Below are positions 8,850 through 17,168 of a stretch of DNA of 64,000 nt, one piece after another (position 1 is the stretch's first letter; each line of letters begins with the position of its first letter). The position numbers and the translations under genes are program-made. Location of the stretch: the NCBI RefSeq assembly GCF_900591205.1, contig NZ_UUPU01000027.1, positions 186,001 to 250,000 of the forward strand, in the 5' to 3' direction. The DNA comes from Pseudomonas viridiflava. GTDB lineage: Bacteria > Pseudomonadota > Gammaproteobacteria > Pseudomonadales > Pseudomonadaceae. The notes under the pieces are model-generated. The model was not told where the DNA came from and did no database searches. It was given only the letters and a program-made list of their open reading frames with translations.

Positions 8850-10154
8850 ATGCCTTTGACTCGCAAAGCCTACCGTGCCGCCATCCTGCACAGCATCGCC
8901 GACCCTGCTGAAGTGGGGATCGAAGCCTCCTACGAGTATTTCGAAGACGGCCTGCTGGTGATTGATAACGGCCGGATCAGTGCCATGGGCCATGCCAGTG
9001 ACTTACTGCCGACCCTGCCCGCCGACATCGAAGTGACCCATTACCAGGACGCGCTGATCACTCCCGGCCTGATCGACACCCATATCCACCTGCCGCAAAC
9101 CGGCATGGTCGGCGCCTATGGCGAGCAGTTGCTGGACTGGCTCAACACCTACACCTTCCCTTGCGAAAGCCAGTTCGCCGACAAGGCCCACGCCGAGGAA
9201 GTCGCCGATATTTTCATCAAGGAATTGCTGCGCAACGGCACCACCACCGCGCTGGTGTTCGGCAGTGTGCACCCGCAGTCGGTGAATGCGTTCTTTGAAG
9301 CAGCCGAAAAACTCGACCTGCGCATGATCGCAGGCAAGGTGATGATGGACCGCAACGCGCCGGATTACCTGACCGATACCGCCGAATCCGGCTACCAGGA
9401 AAGCAAGGCGCTGATCGAGCGCTGGCACGGCAAGGGCCGCTTGCACTATGCCGTCACGCCGCGCTTCGCCCCGACCAGCACCCCGGAGCAATTGGCGTTG
9501 GCCGGTCAGCTGTTGGGCGAATACCCCGACCTGTACATGCAGACGCACATCAGTGAGAACAAGCAGGAAGTGGAGTGGGTGAAGGAGCTGTTCCCGCAGC
9601 GCAACGGTTATCTGGATGTGTATGACCACTACAAATTGCTCGGCGAGCGCTCGGTGTTTGCCCATGGCGTGCACCTGTGTGACGAGGAGTGCGCACGGCT
9701 CGCTGAAACCGGTTCGGCCGTCGCGTTCTGCCCGACCTCGAACTTGTTCCTCGGCAGCGGGTTGTTCAACCTGCCGATGGCCGAGAAGCACAAACTGAAT
9801 GTGGGCCTGGGCACGGACGTGGGCGGCGGCACCAGCTTCTCGCTGCTGCAAACCCTGAACGAAGCCTACAAGGTCATGCAGTTGCAGGGGGCGCGGTTGA
9901 GCCCATTCAAGTCGCTGTACCTGGCCACCCTGGGCGGTGCGCGGGCGCTGCGGTTGGAAGACAAGATCGGCACCCTGCAACCGGGTACGGATGCGGACTT
10001 CCTGGTGCTGGATTACAACGCTACGCCGCTGCTGAGCTATCGCTTGAAGCAGGCCAATAACATTGCCGAGACGTTGTTTGTGCTGATGACGCTGGGGGAT
10101 GACCGGACGGTGTTGCAGACGTATGCGGCGGGGCAGTTAGTGCACCAACGCTGA
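8850..10154 (+). CDS. guaD: Guanine deaminase
   Basis: Zinc amidohydrolase converting guanine to xanthine and feeding the neighbouring xanthine dehydrogenase. It has 434 residues. Metal and active-site motifs are DTHIHLPQ, HISENKQEVEW, HGVHL and GLGTDVGGG, in family order. The ATG at 8850 is preceded by GAGAAG and gives the usual N-terminus MPLTRKAYRAA; an in-frame TTG at 8829 would overlap xdhC and is less likely. It is the last gene of the purine operon and is followed by a REPIN. Confidence 0.95.
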   Translation: MPLTRKAYRAAILHSIADPAEVGIEASYEYFEDGLLVIDNGRISAMGHASDLLPTLPADIEVTHYQDALITPGLIDTHIHLPQTGMVGAYGEQLLDWLNTYTFPCESQFADKAHAEEVADIFIKELLRNGTTTALVFGSVHPQSVNAFFEAAEKLDLRMIAGKVMMDRNAPDYLTDTAESGYQESKALIERWHGKGRLHYAVTPRFAPTSTPEQLALAGQLLGEYPDLYMQTHISENKQEVEWVKELFPQRNGYLDVYDHYKLLGERSVFAHGVHLCDEECARLAETGSAVAFCPTSNLFLGSGLFNLPMAEKHKLNVGLGTDVGGGTSFSLLQTLNEAYKVMQLQGARLSPFKSLYLATLGGARALRLEDKIGTLQPGTDADFLVLDYNATPLLSYRLKQANNIAETLFVLMTLGDDRTVLQTYAAGQLVHQR

Positions 10155-10177
10155 TCTCAGAATCACCGCAAAACAAA

Positions 10178-10264
10178 TGTGGGAGCTGGCTTGCCTGCGA
10201 TGCTGACACCTCGGTCTTTCAGTAAGACTGAGGCGATGCTATCGCAGGCAAGCCAGCTCCCACA
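10178..10264. repeat. REPIN (paired REP palindromes)
   Basis: Two inverted REP copies: TGTGGGAGCTGGCTTGCC at 10178 onward and its complement ending at 10264. They flank an inner arm pair (CCTCGGTCTT / AAGACTGAGG). It sits between the convergent guaD and GntR genes, where it may act as a transcript 3' barrier. Confidence 0.9.
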
Positions 10265-10277
10265 GTTTTAGAGCACA

Positions 10278-11042
10278 TTACAACTTTACAGAGGAACGCC
10301 CAGGCTTCTTGGTCTGCAACAAATGCGAAAACACCGCATGCAAATCATCCGATGCGCTTTCCTCATCGAGGTTGAGCTTGCTGTCGATGTGATCCATGTG
10401 GTGCATCATCAGGTTCACGGCCAACGCCGCGTCACGCGCCTCGATCGCATCAATCAACTGGGTGTGTTCATCGTAGGAACAGTGCGAGCGGTTACCGCTT
10501 TCGTACTGGGCGATGATCAACGAGGTCTGCGACACCAGGCTGCGCTGGAAGCTGATCAGCGGCGCGTTCTTCGCCGCCTCGGCCAGCTTGAGGTGGAACT
10601 CGCCGGAGAGGCGGATACCCGCACCACGATCGCCGCGAGAGAAGCTGTCGCGCTCCTCGTTGACCATTTGGCGCAGCTCGGCCAATTGCTCGGCGGTGGC
10701 GTGCTGCACCGCCAACTCGGTGATCGCCCGCTCTACCAAACGCCGGGCCAGGAATACCTGACGCGCTTCCTCTACACTTGGGCTCGCCACTACCGCGCCA
10801 CGATTGGGCCGCAGCAGCACCACGCCTTCATGGGCCAGGCGCGAGAGCGCACGGCGAATGATGGTGCGGCTGACGCCGAAGATTTCGCCCAGTGCCTCTT
10901 CACTCAATTTGGTTCCGGGCGCCAGGCGTTGCTCGAGGATCGCCTCGAAAATATGCGCATAGACGATATCGTCCTGGGTTCCGCTGCGACCAGCCTTGCC
11001 GGCTCGCGGTTGTTTCTTGAGAGGTTGCAACTGTTCGTTCAT
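10278..11042 (-). CDS. GntR-family regulator, FadR/FCD subgroup
   Basis: A 254-residue regulator: basic N-terminal tail (QPLKKQPRAGKAGR), winged helix at about residues 25-90 (FGVSRTIIRRALSRLAHEG) and a helical FCD domain. It is divergent from the BenE-type transporter and downstream of guaD, so it probably controls the transporter and perhaps purine use. The ATG at 11042 was chosen; a GTG two codons earlier (11048) is possible. TTGT-AC-ACAA in the divergent gap (11131-11140) is a likely operator. Confidence 0.9.
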   Translation of the reverse strand: MNEQLQPLKKQPRAGKAGRSGTQDDIVYAHIFEAILEQRLAPGTKLSEEALGEIFGVSRTIIRRALSRLAHEGVVLLRPNRGAVVASPSVEEARQVFLARRLVERAITELAVQHATAEQLAELRQMVNEERDSFSRGDRGAGIRLSGEFHLKLAEAAKNAPLISFQRSLVSQTSLIIAQYESGNRSHCSYDEHTQLIDAIEARDAALAVNLMMHHMDHIDSKLNLDEESASDDLHAVFSHLLQTKKPGRSSVKL

Positions 11043-11130
11043 GGGCACTCGGGTTTGGAGAACGGCGGCGAATTAAGGGTAATACGGCAAGCGCGTGTCG
11101 CTGGCAAGTATCACCTAAAAACAGGACACA

Positions 11131-11140
11131 TTGTACACAA
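11131..11140. promoter_or_regulatory. Candidate GntR operator TTGTACACAA
   Basis: A short inverted repeat (TTGT, two bases, ACAA) in the 226-base gap between the divergent GntR gene and the BenE-type transporter. Spacing and half-sites resemble sites of FadR-subgroup GntR proteins. No clear -35/-10 pair was identified next to it. Confidence 0.35.
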
Positions 11141-11268
11141 CCCAATGCGCCAACACACTGTACGGCTGTTTGCGGCATCGGCTGTATTGCAATGAGTGGT
11201 TACGTTTGAGTTTAGGCTTGAATCTGCGCCTTCACCGGCAAACACCCAGGTAAAAGGAACACCTCCCC

Positions 11269-12459
11269 ATGAACGACGCCACACAAGCGCCCTTGCGCCC
11301 GTTGGCCGACACCTCCGCGTCGGCCGTCGTCGCAGGCTTCATCGCCATGATGACCGGCTATACCAGCTCCCTGGTGCTGATGTTCCAGGCCGGCCAGGCC
11401 GCCGGCTTGACCACCGCGCAGATTTCTTCATGGATCTGGGCGATCTCCATCGGCATGGCGGTGTGCAGCATCGGCCTGTCGCTGCGCTACCGCACGCCGA
11501 TCACCATCGCCTGGTCGACCCCCGGCGCGGCGTTGCTGATCACCAGCCTGGGCGGCGTCAGCTATGGCGAGGCCATCGGCGCCTTCATCACCTGCGCCGT
11601 TCTGGTGACGCTCTGCGGGCTGACCGGCAGCTTCGAAAAACTCGTCAAACGTATCCCGGCGTCACTGGCGGCGGCGTTGCTGGCGGGGATTCTGTTCAAG
11701 ATCGGCAGCGAAATCTTCGTCGCCGCGCAGCACCGTACCGGGTTGGTGCTGGGGATGTTTTTCACCTACCTGATCATCAAGCGCCTGTCGCCGCGTTACG
11801 CGGTATTGGCCGCGCTGCTGATCGGCACCGCCCTGTCGGGGCTGATGGGCTTGCTGGATTTCAGTGGCTTTCACCTGGAAGTGGCGACGCCGGTCTGGAC
11901 CACACCGCACTTCTCATTGGCGGCGACCATCAGCATCGGCATCCCGCTATTCGTGGTGGCGATGACCTCGCAGAACATGCCCGGCGTCGCCGTGCTGCGT
12001 GCCGATGGCTACAACGTGCCCGCCTCGCCGCTGATCACTACCACCGGCCTGGCATCGCTGGTACTGGCGCCGTTCGGCTCGCACGGTATCAACCTGGCGG
12101 CGATCAGCGCTGCGATCTGCACCGGGCCCCATGCCCATGAAGACCGTAACAAGCGCTACACGGCGGCGGTCTGGTGCGGGGTGTTCTACGGGATTGCCGG
12201 GGTGTTCGGCGCAACACTGGCGGCGTTATTCGCAGCCTTGCCTAAAGAACTGGTGCTGTCGATTGCGGCATTGGCGTTGTTTGGCTCGATCATCAATGGC
12301 TTGAGCATCGCCATGAATGAGCCGAAAGAGCGGGAAGCGGCGCTGGTCACTTTTATGGTCACAGCGTCGGGGCTGACGTTGTTTTCCATCGGGTCGGCGT
12401 TCTGGGGAATTGTGGCGGGGGTATTGACGCTGCTGATTCTGAATTGGCGCAAGGCATAA
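11269..12459 (+). CDS. BenE-family membrane transporter
   Basis: A 396-residue hydrophobic protein with about 11-12 membrane helices, matching the benzoate:H+ symporter (BenE) family: ASAVVAGFIAMMTGYTSS at the start, WSTPGAALL, GGVSYGEAIGAF, and PFGSHGINLAAISAAIC in the second half. The substrate is uncertain. The family name says benzoate, but the gene sits after guanine deaminase and xanthine dehydrogenase with a divergent GntR regulator, so a purine-related or aromatic acid is equally plausible. The ATG at 11269 follows a GGAACACCTCCCC leader, a weak ribosome site. Confidence 0.85.
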   Translation: MNDATQAPLRPLADTSASAVVAGFIAMMTGYTSSLVLMFQAGQAAGLTTAQISSWIWAISIGMAVCSIGLSLRYRTPITIAWSTPGAALLITSLGGVSYGEAIGAFITCAVLVTLCGLTGSFEKLVKRIPASLAAALLAGILFKIGSEIFVAAQHRTGLVLGMFFTYLIIKRLSPRYAVLAALLIGTALSGLMGLLDFSGFHLEVATPVWTTPHFSLAATISIGIPLFVVAMTSQNMPGVAVLRADGYNVPASPLITTTGLASLVLAPFGSHGINLAAISAAICTGPHAHEDRNKRYTAAVWCGVFYGIAGVFGATLAALFAALPKELVLSIAALALFGSIINGLSIAMNEPKEREAALVTFMVTASGLTLFSIGSAFWGIVAGVLTLLILNWRKA

Positions 12460-12491
12460 AAAAACGGCGACCCTCAGGTCGCCGTTTTTTT
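12458..12491. terminator. Bidirectional intrinsic terminator
   Basis: Stem CGGCGACC / GGTCGCCG with loop CTCA, flanked by A-run and T-run. It serves the BenE-type gene (plus) and the convergent yggL-like gene (minus). Confidence 0.9.
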
Positions 12492-12496
12492 CAGTA

Positions 12497-12841
12497 TCAC
12501 TTAGCCGCGTTGATCGGCTTTTCCGGATACCACACGTCCAGCAACGGGCTGACTTCAGCCTTGGTCAGCTCGGAACGGGTTTTCAGCCAGGCTTCAACAG
12601 CAGCGCGTTGCTCTTCGGAGACCGAGCCACGCTTCTGCAGGCAAACCAGACCGTAGTCATCGCCGCCAACATAGCCCAGACCGTTGGCTTCCATGGCTTC
12701 TTTGATGAATGCTTCGAGGAAAGCGTCGATAGCTTCTTCACTCAGGCCTTCGCTGAAGTCCAGGTTCAGTTCGAAACCCAGCTCTTGAAATTCATCAACG
12801 CACAGTTTTTTGCGCAGACGCTGGGAACGGTTAGTCGCCAT
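12497..12841 (-). CDS. YggL/DUF469-family small protein
   Basis: A 114-residue acidic protein beginning MATNRSQRLRKKLCVDEFQE, with the family features ELGFELNLDF and a C-terminal WLKTRSELTKAEVSPLLDVWYP. YggL-type proteins have been linked to the 50S ribosomal subunit, but their function is poorly known. The ATG at 12841 has a GAGG ribosome site; upstream in-frame ATGs lack one and would add a non-conserved tail. It is a single gene between two convergent or divergent neighbours. Confidence 0.88.
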   Translation of the reverse strand: MATNRSQRLRKKLCVDEFQELGFELNLDFSEGLSEEAIDAFLEAFIKEAMEANGLGYVGGDDYGLVCLQKRGSVSEEQRAAVEAWLKTRSELTKAEVSPLLDVWYPEKPINAAK

Positions 12842-13078
12842 TGGAACAATCCTCATAAGTAATAACGGGCGGCACTTTAGCAGTTTAAGGCGACGATTGC
12901 CCGACTCTCTGGGACAGGCGGCCAAATGCCTGCAAAAAAACCACGATTACCAGCTATCGTTCAGCTACAACTGGACCCACCTTGGGGCATAATGCCGACA
13001 CTTTCATGACCAATGAGGGATTTTCCTACATACCCCTCGCCCTTTTTCACCCTTCTCAGCAGTAGGGTTTTATTCCTT

Positions 13079-14539
13079 ATGATCAAATCTTTACGTTCAG
13101 TGCTTTTTGCCGGTCTTCTTTTGCCACTGGCTATTTCCGCCACCGCCGCCCCTATCAACAACACCCTGCCACCCAACGTTCAGCAGGCGCTCGCCAAAGC
13201 CAAGCTGCAAAACACTGCGCTGTCCCTGGTGATGATCCCATTGAACGGCCCAGGCACCCCGACCGTGTTCAACGCCGATGTTTCGGTGAACCCGGCCTCC
13301 ACCATGAAGCTGGTCACCACCTACGCGGCCCTGGAAATGCTCGGGCCCAACCACCAGTGGAAAACCGAGTTCTACACCGACGGCACCCTCAGCGGTGGCG
13401 TGTTGCACGGCAACCTGTACCTCAAGGGCGGCGGCGACCCCAAGCTGAACATGGAAAAACTCTGGCTGCTGATGCGCGACCTGCGCGCCAACGGCGTGCA
13501 GCAAGTGACCGGCGACCTGGTGCTGGATCGCAGCTTCTTCAACCAACCGCAGTTGCCGGAATTCAATGACGACGGCAACGACGAGAACAAGCCGTTCCTG
13601 GTCAAGCCCGACGCCTTGCTGGTCAACCTCAAGGCCCTGCGCTTTGTGACCCGTAACGACTCGGGCCGGGTGCTGGTCTCCGTCGAGCCGCCGATTGCCA
13701 GTATCCGCATCGACAACCAGGTCAAGGTCTCCAACGCCAAGCAGTGCACCGGTGATGTGCGCTACAACCCGGTCACGGCGGCCGATGGCAGTGTGACGGT
13801 GACCGTCAGCGGCCAATTGGCCGATGGCTGCAGCTCGCAGACGTATCTGTCGCTGCTCGACCACGCAACCTACACCGCCGGCGCCGTTCGGGCGATCTGG
13901 CAGGAACTGGGCGGCACCATCCAGGGCCGTGATATCCAGGCGCCGGTGCCCAAGGACGCCAAGGTACTGGCCCGTGCGTTTTCGCCGGACCTCGCGGAAA
14001 TCATCCGCGACATCAACAAGTACAGTAACAACACCATGGCCCAGCAGCTGTTCCTGAGCCTGGGCGCGCAGTTCCGCAATGACGCCGATGGCGACGATGC
14101 CAAGGCAGCGCAACGCGTGGTGCGCCAGTGGCTGGCGAAGAAAGGCATCACCGCGCCGCACCTGGTGATGGAAAACGGCTCGGGCCTGTCGCGTGCCGAA
14201 CGCGTCAGCGCCCGCGAGATGGCGGCCATGCTGCAAGCGGCATGGAAAAGCCCTTACGCGGCGGAGTACATCAGCTCGATGCCGATTGCCGGCACCGACG
14301 GCACCATGCGCAAACGCCTGAAGACCACCGCCATGCGCGGCGAAGCCCACGTAAAAACCGGCACTTTGAACACCGTGCGGGCCATCGCCGGCTTCAGCCG
14401 CGACAACAACGGCAACACCTGGGCGGTCGTGGCGATCCTCAACGATCCGAAGCCATGGGGCGCGTCGTCGGTGCTGGATCAGGTACTGCTGGACCTGTAT
14501 CGCCAGCCGAAATTGGCTGCAGCAGCACCAGTGCTCTAA
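13079..14539 (+). CDS. dacB: D-alanyl-D-alanine carboxypeptidase/endopeptidase (PBP4 type)
   Basis: Periplasmic peptidoglycan hydrolase of 486 residues, S13 peptidase family. A signal peptide spans roughly residues 1-23 (LFAGLLLPLAISATAA). The three serine-enzyme motifs are present: STMK (in NPASTMKLVTTYAALE), SNN (in NKYSNNTMAQQL) and KTG (in AHVKTGTLNT). The ATG at 13079 was chosen because it begins the signal peptide; an earlier in-frame start at 13013 would put 22 residues in front. It trims D-Ala and cuts cross-bridges. It is monocistronic. Confidence 0.93.
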   Translation: MIKSLRSVLFAGLLLPLAISATAAPINNTLPPNVQQALAKAKLQNTALSLVMIPLNGPGTPTVFNADVSVNPASTMKLVTTYAALEMLGPNHQWKTEFYTDGTLSGGVLHGNLYLKGGGDPKLNMEKLWLLMRDLRANGVQQVTGDLVLDRSFFNQPQLPEFNDDGNDENKPFLVKPDALLVNLKALRFVTRNDSGRVLVSVEPPIASIRIDNQVKVSNAKQCTGDVRYNPVTAADGSVTVTVSGQLADGCSSQTYLSLLDHATYTAGAVRAIWQELGGTIQGRDIQAPVPKDAKVLARAFSPDLAEIIRDINKYSNNTMAQQLFLSLGAQFRNDADGDDAKAAQRVVRQWLAKKGITAPHLVMENGSGLSRAERVSAREMAAMLQAAWKSPYAAEYISSMPIAGTDGTMRKRLKTTAMRGEAHVKTGTLNTVRAIAGFSRDNNGNTWAVVAILNDPKPWGASSVLDQVLLDLYRQPKLAAAAPVL

Positions 14540-14557
14540 CAGACCATGCAGTACAAC

Positions 14558-14647
14558 TGTGGGAGCGGGCTTGCCCGCGATGGCAAAATATCAGTCGCTG
14601 TAGCCGGTGGCTGACACACCGCTATCGCGGGCAAGCCCGCTCCTGCA
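14558..14647. repeat. REPIN overlapping the 3' end of the GGDEF gene
   Basis: TGTGGGAGCGGGCTTGCCCG at 14558 and its near-complement (ATCGCGGGCAAGCCCGCTCC) ending at 14647. The right-hand REP and spacer encode the last 18 residues and the stop (14591) of the cyclase gene on the minus strand. Confidence 0.9.
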
Positions 14648-17029
14648 CGCCTCCACCCGGTCCCTGCCCGCTTGCTTGGCCACGTACACGGCCGAGTCGG
14701 CACGCAGCAGCAGCCCATCGACGCCCTCGTCAACGCGCCAACTGGCCACGCCAAAGCTCGCCGTAACAATACCCACCGGTTCCATCGGGGCACCGCGCAA
14801 TGCTTGCCACAACTCCATCGCCAGGCTGTACGCCTGCTCGCCGGCGGTATTGGGGCACAGCACCATAAATTCCTCACCGCCCAGGCGGCAAAACACGTCG
14901 CTGCGGCGCAGGCGCTGGCGGATGCGCGTGCATAGCTCCTGCAGCACCCCGTCGCCGACCGCATGCCCATGCTGGTCGTTGATGCGCTTGAAGTGGTCGA
15001 TATCCAGCATGATCACCGACAATGCCCCCGAGACGCGGTTGAGCCGCACCATCTCAGCCTTGAGCCGATCCTGGAAGTAACGACGATTGTGAATCCCGGT
15101 CAGGGAGTCGGTAATGGAGAGCGCGCGCAGCTCTTCTTCCACCCGTTTTAGATCGGAAATATCCGACACGTAGCCATGCCACAACGTACCGCCGCCCGGT
15201 AACTCTTCCGGTGTGGCCTCGCCGCGAATCCAGCGCAGGCCGCGTTGCGGCAACAGCACCCGATACTCCTCGCGCCAATGGCTCAACTGCAATGCCGACA
15301 AACGAATCGAGGCGCGCACCCGCTCCACATCCAGCGGGTGGATGCGCTCGATGACCTTCGACGCATCCTGCTGCAATACGCCAAGCTCGATCTCATAGAT
15401 GTCGCGCATGCCGTCGCTGGCGTAGATAAAGTGCCAGTTATCCTGGGGCTCCCGGGTGAATTGGAAGATCCCGCCAGGCACGTGGGAGCTGAGTTTCTTG
15501 AGCAGACGGTCACGAGCCGCCAGGGCCTCGTAGGCGCGTTTCTGCTCGGTAACATCGAGGTAAATGGCCAGGTGCCCGATCCACAAACCATGGTCATCCA
15601 GCAACACGGTTGCCAGCATATTCACGGTCAATTGGCTGCAGTCCTGGCGGATCAGGTTCCATTCACGGGCTTCGTGCAGGTTGTCGGGGCTTTCCACCAG
15701 CATCGCCTGGCTGGCCGGAATGCGCTTGCCCAACGCCACGCTCAGGCTGGCGGAGCGTGCTTGCAGCTCCGACGCCAGGTGCAGGCTTTCCAGGGTCAAC
15801 TTGCCCACTACCTGCTCGGCGCTGAACCCCAGCATCCGCTCGGCACCGGCGTTAAAGGTATTGATGACACCGCGCAGGTCAGTCGCAATGATCGCGACGT
15901 GGGTGGCGGCATTCAGCACACTGCGCAATTGGCCATGGGCACCGCGCAACTCCTGCTCGCGCTGGCGCAGTTGAAGGGTACGCTGCTCCACCAGCTTCAA
16001 CGCACGCTGGCGTTGGCTCACCAGCACATAGAGCAAGGCGCTGAGCAGCAGACTGAGCAACCCGCCCATGGTCAGTATGGTGCCCAGCGAGGAATGGTTC
16101 GCCTGGTCGAACACCTGGCTCGGGCGCAGGTTCAAGGCGTACACATGGTCTCCCAAGGTGAGGCGGCGCGCGCCTGATAGTTCATCGCCGCCCACAGCGT
16201 TGTCGGACTCGTACAGCACGCGTTTTTGCAGGTCGGAGGTATCGACAATCTGCGTCACCAGATTGTCCCGGTCCGCTTTGGGTAAACCCTCAGCCATCAG
16301 TTGGCGCATGCTGATCACCGCCATCACATAGCCGTAAGGCTCATGCGCGGACTGCCCGGAGCTGGGCGGGTTACTCACGGGCGCCACCAGTAATACGCCG
16401 GTGGCGTAGGCCGGCTCCACACCCACCAGCTGCAGGGGCTGGGACACCGCCAGCTTGCCGCTCTTTTGCGCACGCTCAAGCACCGAGCGCCGCAGGGGCT
16501 GGGCCAGCAGATCAAAACCCAGCGGTGAGCCCAGCAGGCTTTGGGTCTGGCTGTAGAGTACCGGCACGTACTCATCGCGCTCGGGCGCAGGGGCCAGCTC
16601 ACCGGCGGCATTCAATTCACGGATAACAAAGGGCGCACCGCGCAGGCCAGACACTTCGCGCTCAAACTGACTGCGTTGCTCGCGAAACACCCGGGGCGCC
16701 CAGGAGTAAGCGCGGGCGCGCAACAACAAGGGTTGCGCGAAACCGTCGAACTCTTCGCGGGACACATCATCGGAATTGGCGAAGAAACGCCGCAAGCTGT
16801 TCAGGCGTTGCTCTTGGTCCTCAAAGCGCTCCTGCAGGCGGGTATAACGCTCATTGACCAGCAACTGAAAGCGCTGACGCACCTGTTGCTGATAGAGGTC
16901 GGAGGCGGCCCAGGCAACGATCGCCGTCAGGGCACTGCCGGCCAATAACACCACCAATGCCACCAGCCAAGCCGACGCCTGCTCACTGATAAAGCCTAGG
17001 ATTTTCGGGCGGACGGCTTGCAACGGCAT
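14591..17029 (-). CDS. Membrane CHASE-PAS-PAS-GGDEF diguanylate cyclase
   Basis: A sensor of 812 residues predicted to make cyclic-di-GMP. Order: membrane helix (about 15-40), periplasmic CHASE-like domain (to about 300, including LRRFFANSDDVSREEF), second helix (about 315-340), two PAS regions (about 370-490 and 510-630), then GGDEF. The active site reads GGEEF, and the inhibitory I-site RRSD lies five residues before it, so catalysis and product inhibition both look intact. The ATG at 17029 was chosen; a GTG at 17038 is possible and neither has a strong ribosome site. The C-terminus from about RSGLARDSGVS is REPIN sequence. Confidence 0.92.
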   Translation of the reverse strand: MPLQAVRPKILGFISEQASAWLVALVVLLAGSALTAIVAWAASDLYQQQVRQRFQLLVNERYTRLQERFEDQEQRLNSLRRFFANSDDVSREEFDGFAQPLLLRARAYSWAPRVFREQRSQFEREVSGLRGAPFVIRELNAAGELAPAPERDEYVPVLYSQTQSLLGSPLGFDLLAQPLRRSVLERAQKSGKLAVSQPLQLVGVEPAYATGVLLVAPVSNPPSSGQSAHEPYGYVMAVISMRQLMAEGLPKADRDNLVTQIVDTSDLQKRVLYESDNAVGGDELSGARRLTLGDHVYALNLRPSQVFDQANHSSLGTILTMGGLLSLLLSALLYVLVSQRQRALKLVEQRTLQLRQREQELRGAHGQLRSVLNAATHVAIIATDLRGVINTFNAGAERMLGFSAEQVVGKLTLESLHLASELQARSASLSVALGKRIPASQAMLVESPDNLHEAREWNLIRQDCSQLTVNMLATVLLDDHGLWIGHLAIYLDVTEQKRAYEALAARDRLLKKLSSHVPGGIFQFTREPQDNWHFIYASDGMRDIYEIELGVLQQDASKVIERIHPLDVERVRASIRLSALQLSHWREEYRVLLPQRGLRWIRGEATPEELPGGGTLWHGYVSDISDLKRVEEELRALSITDSLTGIHNRRYFQDRLKAEMVRLNRVSGALSVIMLDIDHFKRINDQHGHAVGDGVLQELCTRIRQRLRRSDVFCRLGGEEFMVLCPNTAGEQAYSLAMELWQALRGAPMEPVGIVTASFGVASWRVDEGVDGLLLRADSAVYVAKQAGRDRVEACRSGLARDSGVSATGYSD

Positions 17030-17114
17030 AGGCAACACTCACAACGCCAGTGTGCGGGGGTGTCACTTTGGCTAGGCGTAAGTTATAGCCATGAGGCAGG
17101 TGTTTGACCAGCGT

Positions 17115-17158
17115 AAAAAAGCCGCAAGGCCGGAATAATCCGGGCTTGCGGCTTTTTT
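17115..17158. terminator. Bidirectional-looking intrinsic terminator after rlmKL
   Basis: A 13-bp stem (GCCGCAAGGCCGG / CCGGGCTTGCGGC) with AATAAT loop, A-run before and T-run after. It lies just past the rlmKL stop (minus) and upstream of the cyclase gene. Confidence 0.9.
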
Positions 17159-17168
17159 GATGCCGCGA

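Noticed and set aside
11196-12140. Alternative plus-strand frame over the transporter
   Set aside because: Arginine/histidine-rich shadow of the BenE-family gene, whose membrane helices are coherent in the other frame.
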